Positions 1 to 11,275 of a stretch of 64,000 nucleotides of DNA are shown piece after piece; the first letter of the stretch is position 1, and each line of letters starts with the position of its first letter. The notes beneath the pieces were generated by a model. That model searched no databases. It was not told where the DNA came from and saw only the letters and a program-made list of their open reading frames with translations. Origin of the DNA: Rhinopithecus roxellana (lineage: Eukaryota; Chordata; Mammalia; Primates; Cercopithecidae); assembly GCF_007565055.1 (NCBI RefSeq), contig NC_044564.1:76218563-76282562 (forward strand), in the 5' to 3' direction. Both the position numbers and the translations under genes were made by a program.

Positions 1-161
1 GCAAACGGGGTCTGGAGTGGATGTCCAGCAAACTCCAACAGGCCTGCAGCTGAGGGTCCTGACTATTAGAAAGAAAACTAACAAACAGAAAGGACATGCA
101 CACCAAAACCCTATCTGTACGTCACCATCATCAAAGACCAAAGGTAGATAAAACCACAAAG

Positions 162-1094
162 ATGGGGAGAAACCAGAGCAGAAGAGCTGAAACTTCTAAA
201 AACCAGAGCACTTGTTCTCCTCCAAAGGAACGCAGCTCCTCGGCAGCAACAGAACAAAGCTGAATGGAGAATGACTTTGATGAGTTGAGAGAAGAAGGCT
301 TCAGATGATAGGTAATAACAAACTTCTCTGAGCTAAAGGAAGAGATTTGATCCCATCTCAAAGAAGCTAAAAACCTTGAAGAAAGATTAGACGAATGGCT
401 AACTAGAATAAACAGTATAGAGAAGACCTTAAATGACCTGATGGAGCTGAAAATCATGACACAAGAACTATGTGATGCATGCACAAGCTTCAGTAGCTGA
501 AAAAACAGTAAAAAGTAATGAACAAACCTCCAAGAAATATGGGACTATGTGAAAAGACCAAATCTACATCTGATTTGTGTACCTGAAAGTGACGGGGAGA
601 ATGGAACCAAGTTGGAAAACACTCTTCAGGATATTATCCAGGAGAAATTCCCCAACCTAGCAAGGCAGGCCAACATTCAGATTCAGGAAAAACAGAGAAC
701 GCCACAAAGATACTCCTCGAGAAGAGCAACTCCAAGACACGTAATTGCAGATTCACCAAAGGTGAAATGAAGGAAAGCCAGAGAGACAGGTCAGGTGATC
801 CACAAAGGGAAGCCCATCAGACTAACAGTGGATCTCTGAGCAGAAACTCTACAAGCCAGAAGAGAGTGGGGGTCAATATTCAACATTCTTAAAGAAAAGA
901 ATTTTCAACCCAGAATTTCATATCCAGCCAAACTAAGCTTCATAAGTGAAGGAGAAAAAAGATCCTTTACAGACATGCAAATGCTGAGAGATTTTGTCAC
1001 CACCAGGCCTGCCTTACAAGAGCTCCTGAAGGAAGCACTAAACATGGAAAGGAACAACCAGTACCAGCCACTGTGAAAACATGCCGAATTGTAA
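162..1094 (+). pseudogene. L1 ORF1 (RNA-binding chaperone) remnant
   Basis: ORF1p is the trimeric RNA-binding protein that coats L1 RNA. The start at 162 follows the usual 5'UTR end, and the frame opens MGRNQSRRAE. It stops after 48 codons at a TGA (306-308). The coiled-coil part is shortened: around 485-540 the sequence jumps to the segment preceding the RNA-recognition domain, so roughly 60 bp appear to be missing. The region 549-770 still encodes an RRM-like stretch (KRPNLHLICVPESDGENGTK). The C-terminal region continues to TAA at 1092-1094 with further in-frame stops. Not functional. Confidence 0.9.
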
Positions 1095-1157
1095 AGACCA
1101 TCAATGCTAGGAATAAACTAAAGCAGCTAATGGATAAAATAACCAGCTAATATCATA

Positions 1158-4100
1158 ATGGCAGGATCAAATTCACAAATAACAATATTAACCTTAAATG
1201 TAAATGGGCTAAATGGTCCAATTAAAAGGCACAGACTGCCAAATTGGATAAAGAGTCAAGACCCATCAGTGTGCTGTGTTAAGGAGACACATCTCACTTG
1301 CAGAGACACACATAGGCTCAGAATAAAGGGATGGAGGAAGATCTACCAAGCAAATGGAAAACAAAAAGGCAGGGGCTGCAATCCTAGTCTCTGATAAAGC
1401 CAACTTTAAACCAACAAAGATCAAAAGAGACAAAGAAAGCCATTACATAATGGTAAAGGGATCAATTCAACAAGAAGAGCTAAGTACCCTGAATATATAT
1501 GCACCCAATTCAGGAGCACCCAGATTCATAAAGCAAGTCCTTAGAGACCTACAAAGAGACTTAGACTCCCACACAATAATAATGGGGAACTTTAACATGC
1601 CACTGTCAACATTAGACAGATCAACAAGAAAGAAAGTTAACAAGGATATCCAGGAATTGAACTCAGCTCTGCACCAAGCAGACCTAATAGGCATTTACAG
1701 AACTCCCCACCCCAAATCAACAGAATATACATTCTTCTCAGCACCACATTGCACTTATTCCAAAATTGACCACATAATTGGCAGTAAAGCACTCCTCAGC
1801 AAATTATAAAAGAAGAGAAATGATAACAAACTCTCTCAGACCACAGTGCAATCAAACTAGAACTCAGGATTATGAAACTCACCCAAAACCGCTCAACTAC
1901 ATGGAAACTGAACAACCTGCTCTTGAATGACTACTGGGTACATAACGAAATGAAGGCAGAAATAAAGATGTTCTTTGAAACCAATGAGAACAAAGACACA
2001 ACATACCAGAATCTCTGGGACACATTTAAAGCAGTGTGTAGAGGGAAATCTATAGCATTAAATGCCCAAAAGAGAAAGCAGGAAAGATCTAAAATTGACA
2101 CCCTAACATAACAATTAAAAGAACTGGAGAAGCAAGAGCAAACACATTCAAGAGCTAGCAGAAGGTAATAAATAACTAAGATCAGAGCAGAGATGAAGGA
2201 GATAGAGACACAAAAAACCCTTCAAAAAATCAATGAATCTAGGTGCTGGTTTTTTTTGAAAAGATCTAGAAAATTGATAGACTGCTAGCAAGAATAATAA
2301 AGAAGAAAAGAGATAAGAATCAAATAGATGCAATAAAAAATGATAAAGGGCATATCACTACCATCCCACAGAAATACAAACTACCATCAAAGAATACTAT
2401 AAACACCTCTACACAAACAAACTAGAAAATCTAGAAGAAATGGACAAATTCCTGGACACATATGCCCTCCCCAGACTAAACCAGGAAGAAGCTGTATTCC
2501 TGAATAGACCAATAACAGGCTCTGAAATCGAGGCAACAATAAATAGCCTACCAACCAAAAAAAGTCCAGGAGCAGACAGATTCACAACTGAATTCTACCA
2601 GAGGTAAAAAGAGGAGCTGGTACCATTCCTTCTGAAACTATTCCAAAAAATACAGAAAGAGGGAATCCTCCCTAACTCATTTTATGAGGCCAGCATCATC
2701 CTGATACCAGAATCTGGCAGAGATACAACAGAAAAAAAAAAATTTCAGACCAACACCCCTGATGAACATCGATGCAAAAATCCTCAATAAAATACTGGCA
2801 AACTGAATCCAGCAGCACATCAAAAAGCTTATCCACCATGATCAAGTGGGCTTCAGCCCTGGGATGCAAGGCTGGTTCAACATATGCAAATCAATAAACA
2901 CAATCCATCACATAAACAGAACCAATGACAAAAACCACATGATTATCTCAGTAGATGCAGAAAAGGCCTTCGATAAAAATTCAACACCCTTTCATGCTAA
3001 AAATTCTCAACAAGCTAGGTATTGATGGGACGTATCTCAATAAGATCCATTTATGACAAACCCACAGCCAATATCATATTGAATGGGCAAAAACTAGAAG
3101 CATTCATTTTGAAAACTGACACAGGACTGGAATGCCCTCCCTCACCACTCCTATTCAACATAGTGTTGTAAGTTCTGGCCAGGGCAATCAGGCAAGAGAA
3201 AGAAATAAAGGGTATTCAATTAGGAAAAGAGAAAGTCAAATTGTCCGTGTTTGCAGATGACATGATTGTATATTTAGAAAACCCCATCATCTCAGCTCAA
3301 AATCTCCTTAAGCTGATAAGCAACTTCAGCAAAGTCTCAGGATACAAAATCAATTTGCAAAAATTACAAGCATTCCCATACACCAATAACAGACAAAGAG
3401 CCAAATCATGAGTGAACTCCCATTCACAATTGCTACAAAGAGAATAAAATACCTAAGAATCCAACTTACAAGGGATGTGAAGGACCTCTTCAAGGAGAAT
3501 TACAAACCACTGCTCAGTTAAATAAAAGAGGACACAAACAAATGGAAGAACATTCCATGCTCATGGATAGGAAGTGGCCATACTGCCCAAGGTAATTTAT
3601 AGATTCAGTGCCATCCCCATCAAGCTACCAATGACTTTCTTCACAGAATAGGAAAAAACTACTTTAAAGTTCATATGGAACCAAAAAATATCCCACATTG
3701 CCAAGACAATCCTAAACCAAAAGAACAAAGCTAGAGGCATCACGCTACCTGGCTTCAAACTATAGTACAAGGCTGCAGTAACCAAAACAGCATGGTTCTG
3801 GTACCAAAACAGAGATATAAACCAATGGAACACAACAAAGCCCTCAGAAATAATACCACGCATGTACAACCATCTGATCTTTGACAAACCTGAGAAAAAC
3901 AAGAAATGGGGAAAGGATTCCATATTTAATAAATGGTGCTGGGAAAACTGGCTAGCCGTATTTAGAAAGCTGAAACTAAACTGGATCCCTTCCTTACACC
4001 TTATACAAAAATTAATTGAAGATTATTAAAGACTTAAATGTTAGACCTAAAACCAAAAAACCCTAGAATAAAACCTAGGCAATACCATTCAGGACATAGG

Positions 4101-4962
4101 CATGGACAAGGACTTCATGTCTAAAACACCAAAAGCAATGGCAGCAAAAGCCAAAATTGACAAATGGGATCTAATTAAACTAAAGAGCTTCTGCACAGCA
4201 AAAGAAACTACCATCAGAGTGAACAGGCAACCTACAGAATGGGAGAAAATTTTTGCAATCTACCAATCTGACAAAGGACTAATAACCAGAATCTACAAAG
4301 AACTCAATCAAATTTACAAGAAAAAAATCAAACAACCTCATCAAAAAGTGGGCAGGGGAGATGAACAGACACTTCTCAAAAGAAGGCATTTATGCAGCCA
4401 ACAGACACATGAAAAAATGCTCATCTTCACTAGCCATCAGAGAAATGCAAGTCAAAACCACAATGAGATGCCATCTCACACCAGTTAGAATGGTTATCAT
4501 TAAAAAGTCAGGAAACAACAGGTGCTGGAAGGATGTGGAGAAATAGGAACACTTTTACACTGTTGGTGGGACTGTAAACTAGCTCAACCATTCTGGAAGA
4601 CAGTGTGGCAATTCCTCAAGGATCTAGAAGTAGAAATACCATTTGACCCAGCGATCCCATTACTGGGTATATACCCAAAGGATTATAAATCATGCTGCTA
4701 GAAAGACACATGCACATGTATGTTCATTGCGGCACTATTCACAATAGCAAAGACTTGGAACCAACCCAAATGTCCATCAATGATAGACTGGATTAAGAAA
4801 ATGTGGCACATATACACCATGGAATAATATGAAGCCATCAAAAAGGATATGTTTATGTTCTTTGTAGGGACATGGATAAAGCTGGAAGCCATCATTCTAA
4901 GCAAACTGTTGCACGAACAGAAAACCAAACACCACATGTTCTCACTCATAGGTAGGAATTGA
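1158..4962 (+). pseudogene. L1 ORF2 (endonuclease / reverse transcriptase) remnant
   Basis: ORF2p nicks target DNA with an APE-like endonuclease and reverse-transcribes L1 RNA. The start MAGSNSQITI at 1158 lies 63 nt after the ORF1 stop. The endonuclease part keeps Asn14 and the Glu of KETHL, but the catalytic MGDFN motif reads MGNFN, so Asp is replaced by Asn. A frameshift lies near 1360-1390 and a stop at 1807-1809. The RT motif FADD is still readable at 3250-3261. The C-terminal part (4102-4488 and on to TGA at 4960-4962) is broken into several frames. Many stops make it non-coding. Confidence 0.92.
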
Positions 4963-5017
4963 ACAACGAGAACACTTCCACACAGAATGGAGAACATCAC
5001 ACACCAGGGCCTGTTGT

Positions 5018-5040
5018 GGGGTGGGGGGAGTGGGGAGGGA
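5018..5040 (+). other. G-quadruplex-forming tract in L1 3'UTR
   Basis: Four G-runs (4, 6, 4 and 3 Gs) are separated by one- or two-base loops. This fits the canonical G4 pattern and the known polypurine tract of L1PA 3'UTRs. The same tract recurs on the minus strand in the L1 copies at about 19462-19484 and 61193-61217. Confidence 0.8.
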
Positions 5041-5740
5041 TAGCATTAGGAGGTATACCTAATGTAAATGAGGAGTTAATGGGTGCAGCACACCAACATG
5101 GCACATGTATACATATGTAATAAACCTGCACGTAAGGCACATGTACCCTAGAACTTAAAGTTTAATAGTAATAAAAAAGAAAGCTTATAAAAGAAAAGAA
5201 AAAAGTGCTTTGCTATAATCTAATGGAAATAATGATATTCATTCCTTTAATTATATTTTTTTTAACTCTTTATCATTTCTACTGTGAAATTTCAGGGGCT
5301 GTTAGGAGTAAGAAACTAAATTACCCAAATGAACAAATATTTTGTATTATTTATTGATGTCCTCCACCTGTCTCTTAATGCTAGTTAGTAGTCTTAAATA
5401 CAGAGAAGACAACCAGGTTGAATTCTGAAATCCTATGTGTGAAAAGTGACCCAGGCCCTTCAGATGAAAGGCTGGAAATTGTCTTCACTAGTGATACTAA
5501 GTGAAATTCAGCCTTCTCAGTTGCATACTTAGAACCTTTTGATGAGTGAGATAAGCTACTTGTGGCAAGCAATCATGTTCTTTGCATCACTGGTAGCACC
5601 AGCCCCATGACAAATAAATAATTTGTATTCAATCCTTTATTTGCTGGCTAATGATTTGCAAATCAAGACTATTGACCATGAATATCCTACCAAAAGGGTA
5701 CTATGAGGGGTCATTAAGTTCTACAACTTTCGCCATTACC

Positions 5741-5771
<31 letters not shown>

Positions 5772-5782
5772 ACCACCACCAA
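5741..5782. repeat. A29 tract followed by (CAC)n
   Basis: A homopolymer of 29 As is immediately followed by CCACCACCACC. It may be the tail of an old retroposon, but I cannot identify a body to its left. Confidence 0.85.
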
Positions 5783-6399
5783 CAAAAACACCCAGACATT
5801 ATGCAAGGGCAGTTTCTCTCCTGAATGTTTCCAAAAAATATTATATTCTTCTAATTCAACCCTTATCAGCTCCAGTGAATGACAATTCACAGCTGTTTTT
5901 TTCTCTGTCCTACTTAGATGCAAGTTTTCAGGAGAGCACAACATTGCCCTTAGACTAGATTCAAAATCTTGTTAAGGATGCTGTGATTTATTATTCAGGA
6001 TGACTCATATGAAACAATCTCTTAAGAGATGACTCAGTGGTATTTAAAGAAATTTCGTTATGTTAATAACCAGAAACAATTTTGTTGGCAAGAGTACTTC
6101 TTCTTTGAACTGTTTTATAACATTGGCCAACAATATATTATCTGTGACCAATTATTTTGTTTGGTCTGGTGCTGCTGGTCCTTTAGGTGGTGCTTACAAA
6201 TGCAATGATACTTTATTAGCTTAGGCCTTACTAATTCTTGATTTGGGACAATTTCTAAAAGAAATTAACTGAAGTTTACTTATTCTTATCACTCAAAGAA
6301 ATGGATTGCTGAACAAAATAACAATCTTAGTAAGCATTTTAGAATGATTTTGATTGATAAAGAAAATATACTGGCACTTAAAACATCTGTCTGGCTGAA

Positions 6400-6423
6400 A
6401 ATTATTATTATTATTATTATTAT
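6400..6423. repeat. (ATT)n microsatellite
   Basis: About eight ATT units, ending in ATC variants. Confidence 0.9.
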
Positions 6424-9030
6424 CATCAATATCATTACCTGTACCTTTTAAATTATTGACTGGGTGATCTTAATTTTCTTTTCTGTAAAACAGTGATAAT
6501 GATTATACCAATTTCTTGTTATTTCAACACCTTCATTCATGAAATTGTGGTACTGATGGAGCCTGCATCATGTAATTATCATGTGTGATAATGGGTTAAT
6601 ATGCATAAAGTGCTTTACTACCTGGAATATGCAATTCTTCCAAAAGTTGAGCTGTTTTAAAAAGTTATTATTAGCAAGGTGCTCATTACTCTTTGTTAGT
6701 AATATAAGACATTATTTCTGGGCCTTGTTCAATCATGAGAGAAAAATTTTAGTTACACTGCTATTAATTATAATGGTGTGAATCAAATTTATACAATTTA
6801 CAGTGATATAAATAAATATTCTAAAATAGACATTTCACTAATATAGATTTTCTTGGATTAATGAAGAATTCTTCCCTCTGTTACAGTTCTTATGGGAAGA
6901 ATCTGAATTGCACTTACAAATTGTGCCACAATTATTGTGTTTTATAACCCCAATTGTATGCTGGAAAGAACATCAAAATGAAAATTGGAAAATTACCTAT
7001 TAGGTATAGTGCTCAGTATTGGGGTGATGGATACACTGAAGGCCAAAACTTCACCACTACTCGATACATGCATGGAGGAAATCTGCACTTGTACCCCATA
7101 CGTATCTTTAAAAAAAGTTGGAATAACTGTTTTGTTCCTGATAATTTTTCTAGCTTTTTAACCCCTTTTTCCTCAGAGCCCTTATCCTTAAGTTTGGTAA
7201 TAATAACTATCTGAAATACTTTATGAAGATAATGTAAGATTAACTGTGGTGCTTCTGATTGACTTTTAGATAAAAGTTTTGGCTTAACCAGCCTACCTTC
7301 CTCCTTCTGCTATCAGCATCTGGTGTTTTTTTTTTTTTTTTCTTTTTTTATTTTGGTGGGGGGTTAACACCTATAACTGGAGATACTGTTGTAATGCCAA
7401 TTGTCAAAAAAATGTATGCTTTTAATTTTTAGTAAATTTCAAGAAATGTATGCCTGGGATTATAAACTTGAACTGAGGCACCAAGACAAAATGCCAATAG
7501 ATGTTTTTATATCTCCAGGGGAGCATCTGATCCAGATCAACAGAACTGCACTTATTCCATTCCTTTTTGTGTCTAGTTCAGTGACTTCCATCGTTTCTGT
7601 TCGCTATACCATATTCTTCCAAAAAAACTCCTTTTTTGTTTTGTTTTGTTTTTTGGTGATTGGGTGTGGGTCACTTAAGTAAAGTTTGTTTCTGTTGCTT
7701 TCAATTAAAATCCCTAACTGGAGTAGTGTCCAAAGATAGTATTTTCGTGAGAAAGTTGTGGTTCCAGGAATTGATTGAATTTAGCCTTGTAAAAGTCACT
7801 GAGCTTGTCAGACCTTGGCTTCCACTGAAATTAGAAGTCATTGGGCTTCTTGGTTTTGAAAGTTCATTCTAGCTCTACTACTACTGAAAATGTTTATGGT
7901 ATAAAAAAGATTAAATATTATCTGCATAAACTAAAAGTATTTATATACATGAGACACCTTACTAGGTCCATATCAACAATTACAATACTTTCTTGTGCTG
8001 TATTGTTAGATCAGCAGAGCACAGAGGAAATGCATTTGAAGCAATGACTTGAAACAGAACACAGTTACATCAGATTACATGAACAATATGACTGACTTTT
8101 CCCTTTTGAGGGGAAAAAAGGCCTGAGGGAACATTATTGACAGTAGCAAACAAAACTTTCCTGCTTCTGAGATTTTATTTTCTCTTTTAGTCTCCTACCT
8201 ACACTATAAAAGAATAGTTAAGACAACTACCAATTAGTTGTCAATTCAGAGCAAGTACAAAGATGGAAAACCAACCCTAAGATGCCCAAAGTACTGGCCT
8301 CAAAACCTTCTAAACTCATCAAATTGTTCATAAAAGTGTTATTAACCTAGCTTGTTATCAATCTTAGTCTTCAGAGCTATCAATTTTTTTTTATGAGAGA
8401 ACAACTTTTTTCTTTTCTAAGGAATGAGTTGTTATTTGAATTTTCAAACGAGACTCATTTTTATTTATTTTGCCATGCACTTCCAGTATTGTTTCAGAAG
8501 TAAATTATTTCAGGGAGGGAGATGAGATGGGGAGACACAGTCATGCATATGGCCTTTTACTAAGATTCACTTTGGAAATGAATTTTATGGGTTCTTAAAA
8601 GGGAAGTATTTTAAAATTAAGGATATTATTTATTTTTTGACTAAGATTGTTATTAATAGTACATCTAGTAAACAATGATGTCTTGGCACCCAGGAAATAC
8701 AGGACACAAATATATGTATAGATAAATACATAACTATACAGCTAGACAATATATGTAATGCACCTCTATACACAAAGCAAACTACTAAGTTAGCACGTTT
8801 TTAGAAATCAAAAATTAAAGCTGTGAAGTAGAACAAAACTTCCAAAAATAGAACAAATGGAAGTTCTACATCAGTGAATTCTGTTGAGTTTATTTGAGGC
8901 ACCATCTTAGAAGGAACGTCATAGTTTGCAGAACTTACAACTTGAATAATATCAAGGGTTCGGTAGATATTCAATCACCTAAGTTGATGTTGATGTTTTA
9001 GTCACATTGGTGTTTAATCACATTACCTCT

Positions 9031-9069
9031 AGCTTGAAAATGAAGGTATGATCATCCTTCATTTTCGCT
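9031..9069. repeat. Hairpin: 11-bp perfect stem plus 3 bp beyond a bulge
   Basis: Arms gaaaatgaagg (9036-9046) and ccttcattttc (9056-9066) are exact reverse complements around a 9-nt loop. Outside them agc (9031-9033) pairs with gct (9067-9069) across a 2-nt bulge. The loop itself contains the palindrome atgatcat. No function is evident. Confidence 0.8.
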
Positions 9070-9707
9070 AAAGAATGGGATATGCTGAACAGTTAATGAA
9101 ACATTATTCATGTTATGCTGGAGTTAGTCCAAAACCAGTACATCTTATACTTTATTTATGTATTGAAACCAAAATAAGAAGAGGACATCATTAATTTTAA
9201 GGCAGTCTTTTTTTATAGGTTAGTTCTATAGCAAAATTATGGAGGACAAAATTGTAACAAGGCATTAATATTTTAAAATAAGTATATTCATGCTAATTTT
9301 GAATATTTGTTGGAAAAATGTATTTTGAGAAAATATTTTTTCAAAGCTTTTGGTGAACATAGGTTTTGGAATGTTTCTCTATTTAGATATTCTTATATTC
9401 TGGTGTGTCCTGTCCTATCTTATCCTGTCCCACTCAACCTGACTCTACAGAACCCAGAGTTGCATTAGAAAGGAAAATTATTTCTGAATCTGCACACCGC
9501 TCTGGAAGCTATCAGCTAGATATTTCCACAAATGACTCACTAAGAACCATAGAAAACAATGGTGCACATGTAAAAGAATCGTTTTTCCATTTTTAGAAGA
9601 ATGCCCGAAGGTTCATCTAAGTGGCTTAATTTTAAAGGGAGAAGAATTAAAGGGCTGCTTGTGATCTTGGCTCTCTTTTTTACCCTCGACAAACCCTTGG
9701 AATGCTC

Positions 9708-10115
9708 CCTGATGCCTTTCTTTCTTTCTTTTTTTTTTTTTTTCAGCAAACAAGACATAGGATTTTATTAGCCAGAACATTACATACAGGGATGGTCCAG
9801 GAGTGGCAGGATGGACAGGAGAATCTTACAGCTCAGTGGTGGTGGGCTGGGTAGGAGAACAGCAATTGCTTTCACAATACATGCAGTTTATTTGGTATGT
9901 TCACTTGCATCCTCGCCCTAATGAACTACACCTGGCAACCTTCATCTACCCCCTCCAAACAAAGAACCTAGATAGCCTGTATGGGCCACATTCCACCAGA
10001 AGGGACAGGGGTTTAGATGTTCCTCCTAGTTAAGGAATGAATCTCCAAGTTGGCTAGTATCATATTCCTTAGCTCTTAACTCCAAATATACACTCAAGTG
10101 CCTGATGCCTTTCTT
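9708..10115 (-). pseudogene. Processed retrocopy of an unidentified mRNA 3' end, with TSD
   Basis: Read on the minus strand, about 360 bp of non-repetitive sequence ends with AATAAA (plus-strand 9764-9769), then about 20 nt, then a poly(A) tail seen as T-run 9723-9743. The insert is flanked by a perfect 15-bp direct repeat, cctgatgcctttctt, at 9708-9722 and 10101-10115. These are the hallmarks of L1-mediated retrotransposition of a processed transcript, truncated at its 5' end. I do not recognise the parent. A possible short coding tail reads LECIFGVKS then TAA near the sense 5' end, after which everything would be 3'UTR. It contains no Alu or L1 sequence. Confidence 0.8.
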
Positions 10116-10481
10116 AATGCAAGTCTTGGATCATCAGATGAGAGAGCTATAATGGTGACTAAATCTTTCATATCCTCAAATTATTAATCACTGACCTGCC
10201 ATTTCCTATAACCAGATATTATAAATTATAACACATTATACATTACAAAAAGATAAAAATAAAAAGATACAAAGATTTTAGTCAGAAGTTCTTTTCCTGT
10301 ACTTGACATCTTATTTAATACAAAAATGCACATATGGACAAAAAGATCTTAAATCTTGGTTTTGGAAATGAAATAACCACATAAACATGAAACTCATCAA
10401 GTCAACATTGTCTAAGAAATGATCTAGGGCCAATAAGAAAAATTCAACTTAAATTTATAAACTCAAAACTTGTTTTATAAC
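10116..10481. other. AT-rich, nothing recognised
   Basis: No ORF, repeat family or structure stands out. Confidence 0.5.
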
Positions 10482-10790
10482 TTTTTGTTTTGTTTCATTT
10501 TGTTTTTGAGATAGAGTCTTGCTCTGTCCCCCAGGCTGGAGTGCAGTGGCGTGATCTCCACTCACTGCAACTTCCACCTCCCAGGTTCAAGCGATTCTTC
10601 TACCTCAGCCTCCTGAGTAGTTGGGATTACAGGCACGTGCCACCACGCTCAGCTAATTTTTGTATTTTTAGTAGAGACTGGGTTTCACTATATTGGTAAC
10701 ACTGGTCTCGAACTCCTAACCTCAAGTGATCTGCCCACCTTGGCCTCCCAAAGTGCTGCAATTACAGGTGTGAGCCACTGCACCCAACCC
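10482..10790 (-). mobile_element. Alu SINE (AluS-like)
   Basis: The inverted Alu begins with the T-rich tail at 10482 and runs through both monomers (gagtgcagtggcgtgatctc; gcctcccaaagtgctgcaat) to the 5' end at 10790. Moderate divergence fits an S-group element. I could not find a convincing target-site duplication. Confidence 0.93.
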
Positions 10791-11164
10791 AGAACCATTT
10801 CTTATGGTTCTAAAACCATTATAATGCTCATTATGAATGTATCAAGGTGCTGCCACATCAGAAATCATCCACAAAAATGTTAAATAATGTTCGGTTCAAC
10901 TTTAAAAAGACAAGTAAGGAAGTAAATATATTTTACTAAGATTTGGTAGTCAGGGTTAAAACAAAAAGGACATTCTGATTAACTGCTAGTTAACTACATT
11001 CCTTAGTTTATGAGCATTTTTGTTTTTGGATTTGCAATTTAAGAATTTACTTAAATGTTAGTTGGTTTAACATTTGTTTAAATGTTAGTGTAAAAAGACA
11101 GTGCTGAAGTAGAACAATAGCAGAAATTTCTGTAAGACAACTTCTTAAAATTTCAGTTCTGTGT
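10791..11164. other. AT-rich, nothing recognised
   Basis: Non-repetitive by eye and without an ORF of note. Confidence 0.5.
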
Positions 11165-11275
11165 CTTAGTTATCAAGTGATTCTGGGCAAGTAATACCCT
11201 ATCTTCGGGTCTCTATTTTCTTGTCTATGAAATGAAGGATTAGAAGTTACTTCCAAATTCTAAAATTATAAGACT
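11165..11275 (+). mobile_element. MIR SINE fragment
   Basis: The run from 'caagtgattctgggcaagtaa' through 'tctattttcttgtctatgaaatg' matches the MIR core pattern (gtgaccttgggcaagt ... tcagtttcctcatctgtaaaatg) at the spacing expected of an old, diverged copy. Confidence 0.65.

Larger units (their letters stand above)
1..5204 (+). mobile_element. L1PA-type LINE-1, left end outside the window, inactive
   Basis: A long interspersed element in sense orientation. The order seen is: end of the 5'UTR (1-161), ORF1 remnant (162-1094), a 63-nt spacer, ORF2 remnant (1158-4962), a 3'UTR with a G-rich tract, and an A-rich tail (about 5166-5204). The left end is beyond the window, so completeness and the target-site duplication cannot be judged. 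Stops and frameshifts occur throughout both ORFs. By eye it is clearly more diverged than the L1 at 19276-25480, so it inserted earlier. It can only be a fossil. Confidence 0.95.
5205..9707. other. AT-rich stretch with no recognised gene; simple repeats
   Basis: I recognise no gene or clear transposon here. It holds a 29-A run followed by CAC repeats (5741-5782), (ATT)n at 6400-6423, a T-run near 7323-7343, and a hairpin at 9031-9069. Open frames of 60-90 codons in this stretch have no recognisable domains and look like chance. Confidence 0.6.
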
